Part shown: positions 31,501 through 42,100 of the stretch, in pieces
Numbering within the stretch: the first letter of the stretch is position 1
Layout of the letters: each line of letters starts with the position of its first letter
Source: Carex sylvatica
Taxonomy: Eukaryota; Streptophyta; Magnoliopsida; Poales; Cyperaceae
Direction: 5' to 3'
Length of the DNA: 64,000 nt
Assembly: GCA_964058845.1 (NCBI GenBank)
Contig: CAXKVR010000038.1
Location: forward strand, 356,001-420,000
The notes under the pieces: generated by a model
What the model was told of the DNA's origin: nothing
Seen by the model: the letters and a program-made list of their open reading frames with translations, nothing else
Databases searched by the model: none
Made by a program: the position numbers and the translations under genes

Positions 31501-31795
31501 ATATGCACTCGATTTTCCATGCTGTAATGAAGGACAGGACAGTGCAAATAGTCGCCCATTTTATTCCCGGGGACATACGCACGGTAATGATAAAAATGTG
31601 TATCCCGATTATCCATGCTTTAATGAAGGACATGACAGTGCAAACAGTCACCCATCTTAGTCCCAAGGACATATGAACGGTAATGATAAAAACGTGTCCT
31701 GTTCAATTCTTCATGGTGTATTTCACTCATTTCTTTATTGAATTTGCTCAAACTGTTCAAGGGAAGTTCAACCTCATGATTCTACGGTGCATATT
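28561..31795 (-). repeat. Subtelomeric repeat copy A2 (left arm of a ~5.7-kb palindrome)
   Basis: Reads on - with the same landmark order as A3: 96-bp repeats, telomere-variant tract, GC-richer block, LINE fragment, frame 1, frame 2. From about 28,971 to the centre near 31,795 it mirrors 31,800-34,680. The outermost part, 28,561-29,049, is instead mirrored at 51,302-51,770. Confidence 0.85.
31326..31458 (+). repeat. Interstitial telomere-variant tract, G-rich on +
   Basis: TTTAGGGTTAGGGTTTAGG followed by TTTGGGG, TTTCGGG, TTTGGGA and related 7-mers. It mirrors the tract at 32,140-32,325 across the palindrome centre. Confidence 0.85.
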
Positions 31796-31899
31796 CAATA
31801 AAGAAATGCGTATTCAACCTCATGTTCCCTTGAACAGTTTGAGCAAATTCAATAAAGAAATGAGTGAAATACACCATGACGAATTGAACTGGACACATT

Positions 31900-32100
31900 T
31901 TTATCATTACCGTGCGTATATCCTTGGGACTAAGATGGGTGACTGTTTGCATTGTCATGCCCTTCATTAAAGCTTGGAAAATCGGGATACACATTTTTAT
32001 CATTACCGTGCGTATGTCCCCGGGAATAAGATGGGCGACTGTTTGCACTGTCATGTCTTTCATTACAGCATGGAAAATCGAGTGCATATCTTCTGAGATA
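31900..32100 (+). repeat. 96-bp tandem repeat (example copy) of the subtelomeric unit
   Basis: Two to three copies in a row of a unit beginning TTTTTATCATTACCGTGCGT and containing AAGATGGGCGACTGTTTGCA and TCATTA(C/A)AGCATGGAAAATC. The same block occurs at 27,470-27,660, 31,500-31,690 (-), 34,855-35,050, 51,645-51,770 (-), 51,945-52,130 (-) and, as a remnant, 49,270-49,350. It stays open in several frames because 96 is a multiple of three. Confidence 0.8.
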
Positions 32101-32139
32101 TCTCAACTATTGCGTGACCGATGTGTCCGGTGCCCGAAA

Positions 32140-32325
32140 CTCAAAACCCAAAACCCAAAACCCCAAAACCCCAAACTCCAAACCCCATACCCCAAACCCC
32201 ATACCCCAAACCCCAAACCCCAAACCCCAAACCCCAAACCCCAAACCCCAAACCCCAAACCCCAAACCCCAAACCCCAAACTCCAAATCCCAAACCCCAA
32301 ACCCTAAACCCTAACTCTAAACTTT
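32140..32325 (-). repeat. Interstitial telomere-variant tract, mainly TTTGGGG
   Basis: The plus strand is CCCCAAA repeated almost perfectly at about 32,195-32,280, flanked by CCCCATA, CCCAAAA and finally CCCTAAA units. The dominant unit is TTTGGGG, not the TTTAGGG of the chromosome end. Confidence 0.88.
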
Positions 32326-33349
32326 AGTGCTTAGGCCAGAGGACAATAGAATAAAAATAGTAAGACAAAGGGCATAACTAAAAAGAGGAAAGCCAAGTAC
32401 ACAATCATAAGCAAGGTGTCGATGAATGATCGGAAGGCACATACTCAACTTCACTCCACCCACGACAATTAATGCATAAATCAAAGATTATGTATGAGGA
32501 AGAGCTTTTATGCAAGGAGAGTGTGGAAGTACTATACTCTAAAGTTCCAGTTAGGTGGACTGTACGATTAGCAACATATCCCTAGTAAGAATGACTTAAC
32601 AATTAATTCTGGAAATTTCTTGATGCCCGAGCACTTACTTAACCAATTTTGCTTTCCAAAAAAGTAAATTCTCTTTTAGGATAAAGTGAATTCATAATTG
32701 GAATTTAAGTGCCCTGCTCTTCCCAGCTGTCCGATGATTTACGTATAGAAAGATGGAAAAGATCAACTTATGCCATGGGGGGCAGGCATTCATCAATCGA
32801 GCAAGGAGTCAAGCCCGATCGTCATCAACGTTAAGTTTCACCCTATTCTACTCTTCCCCTGCCCGCAAGACGGTCTGTCTGATCTGAGTAGGTAGTTGTA
32901 GGAGGCGGAGATCAAGATATTGGTATTGAACTCCGGCGGCCCCTTCCTTAGAAAGTAGAATATCCAAAGTGACGAAGAGCGCAAGCCGAATCTGCTAAAT
33001 CACAATTTTTTTATTGGTCTGGTTGGTCTTTCTTTATTATATAATATTAAAGGGCAAGACTTTGTGTCAGCGTCATCACTAAACTGATGCCAAAACTGGC
33101 TGAATATTGGCAACGCGACTACCATCTGCGGTTAAAGATAAGACATTAGACCAAGCTTGTCCCATTCAGCAGTCTTCCTTGGTCCTACGGCGGGCAGCAA
33201 CCCGTATACACGGAGCATAAGAAATTGGACATATTTGCTCGTAAGTAAAGTAGTTACTCATTTCCTGGCTCGTAACATTAGTAGTTACCCGCTGCGAGTG
33301 TAATGGAAATGAAATGAGTAAAAACTTCCTGGCTCGTAGGAATTAAGCC

Positions 33350-33730
33350 AAAGAAGTTTGAAGTTTTATCTACATGGATATATTTGCAGTTTCTATTCAA
33401 ATTCCTAATAGGTTTGATGACTTGACTTGGGTATTTACTTCAGTTTAGGGTCCAGTTTGAGCATCTAGTAGGATAAATTTTGGGAATGAATTACAACATA
33501 TTAGGTCTAGATGGGCTGGAGCTTGGTTAGTTTGCGGGGACTTCAATGTAGTTTGTTTTATGCATGAAAAGAATAGTAAGACATTTCATTTTCAAGTTAG
33601 TCGACAATTTCATAGTATTTTCTATATTTTAGGTCTTATTGAATATTGATATAAGTTTTTATTGGTCTAATTTTCATTGTGTACCTTCATTTGCATTATT
33701 AGATAGATTCTTTGCATCAAGTGATTGAGA
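33350..33730 (+). pseudogene. LINE (L1-type) endonuclease fragment
   Basis: The conceptual translation keeps the hallmarks of the plant LINE AP-endonuclease: LTWVFTSV-x-GP, RSRWAGAWLVCGDFNVV (catalytic GDFN) and, one frame over, YWSNFHRVPSFALLDRFFASGD. Stops and a frameshift interrupt it. Copies: 30,270-29,940 (-), about 35,870-36,080 (+) and 50,220-50,440 (+). The fragment is part of every fuller unit and was amplified with it. Confidence 0.75.
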
Positions 33731-35090
33731 TCCGTAAAAGTGAAGTCATGATAGTCGATGGAGGCAAAAATACCGTTATCTTTCTGTAAACATTCTGCAA
33801 CCCGATGGCATATGCATGCGGGTAATCTCCAAGAACTGGCAGAGGATCAAACCGGCCATTTCTGGTACAATAAACAAAGAACTGTTATCAGGACACTATT
33901 AGAGTCTCTTGCAAATTAAGAGAACGCTATTATAACCATTGTCTATTGTACTTGCAAAGAAAACTCAACACCATTTATTTTTTTATATATAGCAGCAAAT
34001 GAAGTCAATTCAAACACAAGGCCCCTAATTTGTGAATTGGTGTAGGCAATTCGTAAATGAATGTCCAACACGTTTTAGGTGCATGTGAATCAATTTTATC
34101 AGAAAACTCTAAAACAATAACACACTCTACAAGTACTGATGAGCATGATATCCGTCCGAAACAATAAGGACCAATGCATTCAAAATAATCTCAAAAAATA
34201 TTTTAATGGAGAGACGTGCCAGTTCAGCCGGGCCCATTGTTTCTATTCCCTCAAATTGCAAGATTCTTGCTATTTCTGCCTCTTTCAGCACTGGGAACGC
34301 GTTCCCGTACTGGCTTCTCATCTCTCTCTCAACTGCAAAGGAAAATGAGAAGATTTAGGCTATAGGGGTAAGTTTAAGCAAAAAAACAGTGTAAAGAAAG
34401 ATATATAACAACAACTCAACAAGCCGATCATCACTACCAAGCTCTTAAACAAAAACAAGCTGATCTCGATCTCTTCTCTGCTCCGATCTCGATCTCTACT
34501 CTGATCTCGATTTCTCTTGACAAATATTTTTATCTAATTATTTTAAAATTTAAATTGATAAATATATCCTTTAGATTGAATGGAGATGTCGTTTAAATTT
34601 TTACACGGAGCTTGACAAGTGAACTATTAGTTTCTTTTGTTGAAATAATTAAAAAAAAACCTCAAAGGAGAGGGAAAACTCTTGGGGAGACAGAGCTGTA
34701 CCAAAACCTCGAAGGAGAGAGACTAATTTGTTTTATTCAAAGTTCAGTAGTATAGTAATTCATAGAATCATGAGGTTGATTTTCCCTTGAACAGTTTGAG
34801 CAAATTCAATAAAGAAATGAGTGAAACACACGATGAAGAATTGAAGAGGACACGTTTTTATCATTACCATGCGTATGTCCTCGGGAATAAGATGGGCGAC
34901 TGTTTGCACTGTCATGTTCTTCATTAAAGCATGGAAAATTGGGATACACGTTTTTATCATTACCGTGCGTATGTCCCCGGGAATAAGATGGGCAACTGTT
35001 CGCATTGTTATGTCCTTCATTACAGCATTGAAAATCGAGTGCATATCTTCTGAGATATCTCAACTTTTGCGTGACCGTCGTGTCCGGTGC

Positions 35091-36160
35091 CCGAAACCCA
35101 AAACCTGAAACCCCTAACCCTAAACTCCAGTGCTTAGGCCAGAGGACAATAGAATAAAAATAGTAAGACAAAAGGCATAACTAAAAAGAGGAAAGCCAAG
35201 TACACGATCATAAGCAAGGTTGTAGTTAGCTTAATGCTGTTTTACCAATAGAATAGACAAGGTAAATGAAAGAGGTGAGAGCAGCAGGTGTCGATGAATG
35301 ATCGGAAGGCACATACTCAACTTCACTCCACCCACGACAATTAGTGCATAAATCAAAGATTATGTATGAGCTTTTATGATAGTGCGGAAGTACTCTACTC
35401 TAAAGTTCCTGTTAGGTGGACTGTACGATTAGCAACATATCCCAGTAAGAATGACTTAACAATTAATTCTGGAAATTTCTTGATGCCCAACTTAACCAAT
35501 TTTGCTTTCCAAAAAAGAAAATTCTCTTTTAGGATAAAGTGAATTCATAATTGGAATTTAAGTGCCCTGCTCTTTCTAGCTGTCCGATGATTTACGTATA
35601 AAAAGATGGAAAAGATCTACTTATCCCACGGAGGGGCGGGCATTCATCAATCGAGCGAGGAGTCAAGCCCGATCGTAATCAACGTTAAGTTTCACCCTAT
35701 TCTGCTCTTCCCCCGCCCACAAGACGGTCTGTCCGATCTGAGTAGGTAGTCGTAGGAGGCAGAGATCAAGATATTGGTATTGAACTCCGGCGGTCCCTTC
35801 CTTAGAAAGTAGAATATCCGAAGCGAGGAAAAGGGCGCAAGTCGATTCTGCTAAATCACGATTTTTTTTTTTAGGTCTAGATGGGTTGGAGCTTGGTTAG
35901 TTTGCGGGGAATTTAATGTAGTTTGTTTTGCATTAAAAGAATAGTAAGACATTTCATTTTCAAGTTAGTTGACAATTTCATAGTATTTTCTATATTTTAG
36001 GTCTTATTGAATATTGATATAAGTTTTTATTGGTCTAATTTTCATCGTGTACCTTCATTTGCATTATTAGATAGATTCTTTGCATCAGGTGATTGAGATC
36101 CGTAAAAGTGAAGTCATGATAGTCGATGGAGGCAAAAAATACCGTTATCTTTCTGTAAAC
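35091..36160 (+). repeat. Truncated subtelomeric copy ending at the satellite
   Basis: Starts with a short telomere-variant tract (ACCCAAAACCTGAAACCCCT, to 35,124), continues through the GC-richer block and a shortened LINE fragment, and breaks inside frame 1 right after TATCTTTCTGTAAAC (36,160), where 81-bp satellite DNA begins. It has an extra ~70 bp after 35,218 not seen in the other copies. Confidence 0.8.
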
Positions 36161-39100
36161 GCCCTTCTATCTTGCCATATAGAAACACTACTAGAGTGCT
36201 CGAAATACATTCAATTGTAGTGTTGTATTAGTGTTGTGAATGCCCTGTTATCTTTCCATCTGGAGACACTACTAGAATCCTCCAAATATTTTCAATTGGA
36301 GTGTTGCATTTAGGTTGTAAATGCCCTATTATCATCCTATATATGGTCACTATTAGGGTGCTCCAAACACCTTCAAATGTGGTGTTCTATTAGGATTGTA
36401 AACGCCCTTCTATCTTGCCATAAAGGAACACTACTAGAGTGAACCAAATACATTCAATTGGAGTGTTGTATTAGTGTTGTGAATGACCTATTATCTTGCC
36501 ATCTCGAGACACTACTAGAATGCTCCAAACATTTTCAATTGGAGTGTTGTATTCGGGTTGTAAATGCCCCATTATCATCCTATATAGAGTTACTACTAGG
36601 GTGCCCTAAACACCTTCAAATGGAGTGTTGGATTAGGGTTGTAAAAGCCCTTCTATCTTGGCATATAGAGACACTACTAGAGTGCTCCAAATACCTTCAA
36701 ATGAAGTGGTGTATTAGTGTTGTGAATGCCCTATTATCTTGCCATTTGGAGATACTACTAGGGTTTTGCAAATACCTTCAATTGGAGTATTCTATTAGGG
36801 TTTTAAATGCCATATTATCTTGCTATATAGAGTCGCTACTAGAGTACTCCAAAAATCTTCGAATGGAGTGTTGTATTATGGTTGTAAACATCCTTCTATC
36901 TTGCCATATAGAGACACTACTAGAGTGCACCAAATACATTCAATTGAAGTGTTGTATTATGGTTGTAAACGCCCTTCTATCTTGCCATATAAAGACACTA
37001 CTAGAGTGCTCCAAATACATTCAATTGGGGTGTTGTATTAGTGTCGTGAATGCCCAATTATGTTGCCATTTGGAGACACTACTAGGGTGCTCCAAATACC
37101 TTCAAATGGAGTGTTGTATTCAGGTTGAAAATGCGCTATTATCATCCTATATATGGTCACTACTAGGGTGCTCTAAACACCTTCAAATGGAATGTTGTAT
37201 TAGGGTTGTAAACGCCCTTCTATCTTGCCATATAGAGACACTACTAGAGTGCTCCAAATACCTTCAAATGGAGTGTTGTATTAGTGTTGTGAATGCCATA
37301 TTATCTTGCCATCTGGAGACACAACTAGAATGCTCCAAACATTTTCAATTGGAGTGTTGTATTAGGGTTGTAAATGCCCTATTATCAACCTATATAGAGT
37401 CACTACTAGAATGCTCAAAACACCTTCAAATGGAGTGTTGTATTAGAGTTGTAAATTCCCTTTTATCTTGCCATATGGAGACACTACTCGAGTGCTCCAA
37501 ACACCTTTAATTGAAGTGTTGTATTAGGGTTGTAAATGCCCTCTTCTCTTGCCATCTGGAGACATTACTTGAGTGTTTGAAACAATTTCAATTAGTGTTG
37601 TATTAGAGTTGTAAATGCCCTCTTCTCTTGCCATCTGGAGACATTACTTGAGTGTTTGAAACAATTTCAATTAGTGTTGTATTAGGGTTGTAAATGTCCT
37701 ATTATCTTGCCATATAGAGACACTAGTAGAGTGCACCAAACACCTTCAATTAGAGTACTGTATTTGCATTGTAAATGCCATATTATCTTGTCATCTAGAG
37801 ACACTTCTAGGGTGCTGCAAACACCAGCAATTGGATTGTTGTATTAGGATTGTAAATTCCCTATTATCTTTCCAGCTAAAAACACTACTAGAGTGTTCCG
37901 AATATCTTCAATTGGAGTGTTGTATTAGGATTGTAAATGCCCTATTATCTTGCTACATAGGATAACTACTGGAGTATTCCAGACAACTTCAATTTGTGTT
38001 TTTTATTAGTGTTGCAATTGCCCTCTTCTCTTGCCCATTTGGAGACAATACTAGAATGCTCCAAGCACGTTCAAATGCAGTGTTGTATTAGGGTTGTAAA
38101 TGCCCTATTATCAACCTATATAGAGTCACTACTAGAATGCTCAAAACACCTTCAAATGGAGTGTTGTATTAGAGTTGTAAATGCCCTTTTATCTTGCCAT
38201 ATGGAGACACTACTCGAGTGCTCCAAACACCTTTAATTGAAGTGTTGTATTAGGGTTGTAAATGCCCTCTTCTCTTGCCATCTGGAGACATTACTTGAGT
38301 GTTTGAAACAATTTCAATTAGTGTTGTATTAGGGTTGTAAATGCCCTCTTCTCTTGCCATCTGGAGACATCACTTGAGTGTTTGAAACAATTTCAATTAG
38401 TGTTGTATTAGGGTTGTAAATGTCCTATTATCTTGCCATATAGAGACACTAGTAGAGTGCACCAAACACCTTCAATTAGAGTACTGTATTTGCATTGTAA
38501 ATGCCATATTATCTTGTCATCTAGAGACACTTCTAGGGTGCTGCAAACACCAGCAATTGGATTGTTGTATTAGGATTGTAAATTCCCTATTATCTTGCCA
38601 GCTAAAAACACTACTAGAGTGTTCCGAATATCTTCAATTGGAGTGTTGTATTAGGATTGTAAATGCCCTATTATCTTGCTACATAGGATAACTACTGGAG
38701 TATTCCAGACAACTTCAATTTGTGTTTTTTATTAGTGTTGCAATTGCCCTCTTCTCTTGCCCATTTGGAGACAATACTAGAATGCTCCAAGCACGTTCAA
38801 ATGCAGTGTTGTATTAGGGTTGTAAATGCCCTATTATCAACCTATATAGAGTCACTACTAGAATGCTCAAAACACCTTCAAATGGAGTGTTGTATTAGAG
38901 TTGTAAATGCCCTTTTATCTTGCCATATGGAGACACTACTCGACTGCTCCAAACACCTTTAATTGAAGTGTTGTATTAGGGTTGTAAATGCCCTCTTCTC
39001 TTGCCATCTGGAGACATTACTTGAGTGTTTGAAACAATTTCAATTAGTGTTGTATTAGGGTTGTAAATGCCCTCTTCTCTTGCCATCTGGAGACATCACT

Positions 39101-42100
39101 TGAGTGTTTGAAACAATTTCAATTAGTGTTGTATTAGGGTTGTAAATGTCCTATTATCTTGCCATATAGAGACACTAGTAGAGTGCACCAAACACCTTCA
39201 ATTAGAGTACTGTATTTGCATTGTAAATGCCATATTATCTTGTCATCTAGAGACACTTCTAGGGTGCTGCAAACACCAGCAATTGGATTGTTGTATTAGG
39301 ATTGTAAATTCCCTATTATCTTGCCAACTAAAAACACTACTAGAGTGTTCCGAATATCTTCAATTGGAGTGTTGTATTAGGATTGTAAATGCCCTATTAT
39401 CTTGCTACATAGGATAACTACTGGAGTATTCCAGACAACTTCAATTTGTGTTTTTTATTAGTGTTGCAATTGCCCTCTTCTCTTGCCCATTTGGAGACAA
39501 TACTAGAATGCTCCAAGCACGTTCAAATGCAGTGTTGTATTAGGGTTGTAAATGCCCTATTATCAACCTATATAGAGTCACTACTAGAATGCTCAAAACA
39601 CCTTCAAATGGAGTGTTGTATTAGAGTTGTAAATGCCCTTTTATCTTGCCATATGGAGACACTACTCGAGTGCTCCAAACACCTTTAATTGAAGTGTTGT
39701 ATTAGGGTTGTAAATGCCCTCTTCTCTTGCCATCTGGAGACATTACTTGAGTGTTTGAAACAATTTCAATTAGTGTTGTATTAGGGTTGTAAATGCCCTC
39801 TTCTCTTGCCATCTGGACACGTTACTTGAGTGTTTGAAACAATTTCAATTAGTGTTGTATTAGGGTTGTAAATGTCCTATTATCTTGCCATATAGAGACA
39901 CTAGTAGAGTGCACCAAACACCTTCAATTAGAGTACTGTATTTGCATTGTAAATGCCATATTATCTTGTCATCTAGAGACACTTCTAGGGTGCTGCAAAC
40001 ACCTGCAATTGGATTGTTGTATTAGGATTGTAAATTCCCTATTATCTTGCCAGCTAAAAACACTACTAGAGTGTTCCGAATATCTTCAATTGGAGTGTTG
40101 TATTAGGATTGTAAATGCCCTATTATCTTGCTACATAGGATAACTACTGGAGTATTCCAGACAACTTCAATTTGTGTTTTTTATTAGTGTTGCAATTGCC
40201 CTCTTCTCTTGCCCATTTGGAGACAATACTAGAATGCTCCAAGCACGTTCAAATGCAGTGTTGTATAAGGGTTGTAAATGCCCTATTATCAACCTATATA
40301 GAGTCACTACTAGAATGCTCAAAACACCTTCAAATGGAGTGCTGTATTAGAGTTGTAAATGCCCTTTTATCTTGCCATATGGAGACACTACTCGAGTGCT
40401 CCAAACACCTTTAATTGAAGTGTTGTATTAGGGTTGTAAATGCCCTCTTCTCTTGCCATCTGGAGACATTACTTGAGTGTTTGAAACAATTTCAATTAGT
40501 GTTGTATTAGGGTTGTAAATGCCCTCTTCTCTTGCCATCTGGAGACATCACTTGAGTGTTTGAAACAATTTCAATTAGTGTTGTATTAGGGTTGTAAATG
40601 CCCTATTATCAACCTATATAGAGTCACTACTAGAATGCTCAAAACACCTTCAAATGGAGTGTTGTATTAGAGTTGTAAATGCCCTTTTATCTTGCCATAT
40701 GGAGACACTACTCGAGTGCTCCAAACACCTTTAATTGAAGTGTTGTATTAGGGTTGTAAATGCCCTCTTCTCTTGCCATCTGGAGACATTACTTGAGTGT
40801 TTGAAACAATTTCAATTAGTGTTGTATTAGGGTTGTAAATGCCCTCTTCTCTTGCCATCTGGAGACATCACTTGAGTGTTTGAAACAATTTCAATTAGTG
40901 TTGTATTAGGGTTGTAAATGTCCTATTATCTTGCCATATAGAGACACTAGTAGAGTGCACCAAACACCTTCAATTAGAGTACTGTATTTGCATTGTAAAT
41001 GCCATATTATCTTGTCATCTAGAGACACTTCTAGGGTGCTGCAAACACCAGCAATTGGATTGTTGTATTAGGATTGTAAATTCCCTATTATCTTGCCAGC
41101 TAAAAACACTACTAGAGTGTTCCGAATATCTTCAATTGGAGTGTTGTATTAGGATTGTAAATGCCCTATTATCTTGCTACATAGGATAACTACTGGAGTA
41201 TTCCAGACAACTTCAATTTGTGTTTTTTATTAGTGTTGCAATTGCCCTCTTCTCTTGCCCATTTGGAGACAATACTAGAATGCTCCAAGCACGTTCAAAT
41301 GCAGTGTTGTATTAGGGTTGTAAATGCCCTATTATCAACCTATATAGAGTCACTACTAGAATGCTCAAAACACCTTCAAATGGAGTGTTGTATTAGAGTT
41401 GTAAATGCCCTTTTATCTTGCCATATGGAGACACTACTCGAGTGCTCCAAACACCTTTAATTGAAGTGTTGTATTAGGGTTGTAAATGCCCTCTTCTCTT
41501 GCCATCTGGAGACATTACTTGAGTGTTTGAAACAATTTCAATTAGTGTTGTATTAGGGTTGTAAATGCCCTCTTCTCTTGCCATCTGGACACGTTACTTG
41601 AGTGTTTGAAACAATTTCAATTAGTGTTGTATTAGGGTTGTAAATGTCCTATTATCTTGCCATATAGAGACACTAGTAGAGTGCACCAAACACCTTCAAT
41701 TAGAGTACTGTATTTGCATTGTAAATGCCATATTATCTTGTCATCTAGAGACACTTCTAGGGTGCTGCAAACACCTGCAATTGGATTGTTGTATTAGGAT
41801 TGTAAATTCCCTATTATCTTGCCAGCTAAAAACACTACTAGAGTGTTCCGAATATCTTCAATTGGAGTGTTGTATTAGGATTGTAAATGCCCTATTATCT
41901 TGCTACATAGGATAACTACTGGAGTATTCCAGACAACTTCAATTTGTGTTTTTTATTAGTGTTGCAATTGCCCTCTTCTCTTGCCCATTTGGAGACAATA
42001 CTAGAATGCTCCAAGCACGTTCAAATGCAGTGTTGTATAAGGGTTGTAAATGCCCTATTATCAACCTATATAGAGTCACTACTAGAATGCTCAAAACACC

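Larger units (their letters stand above)
31796..35090 (+). repeat. Subtelomeric repeat copy A3 (right arm of the palindrome and one full ~3-kb unit)
   Basis: Order on +: 96-bp repeats (31,900-32,100), telomere-variant tract (32,140-32,325), GC-richer block (32,700-33,250), LINE endonuclease fragment (33,350-33,730), frame 1 remnant, frame 2 (-), GATCTCGATCTC tract, then again 96-bp repeats (34,860-35,060). The return of the 96-bp repeats about 2.96 kb later defines the unit length. Confidence 0.85.

Noticed and set aside
32103..32327. Reading frames rich in Pro/Asn/Lys/Gln (TPNPKPQ type) or Gly/Leu/Trp
   Set aside because: They are translations of the telomere-variant 7-mers in different frames, not genes.
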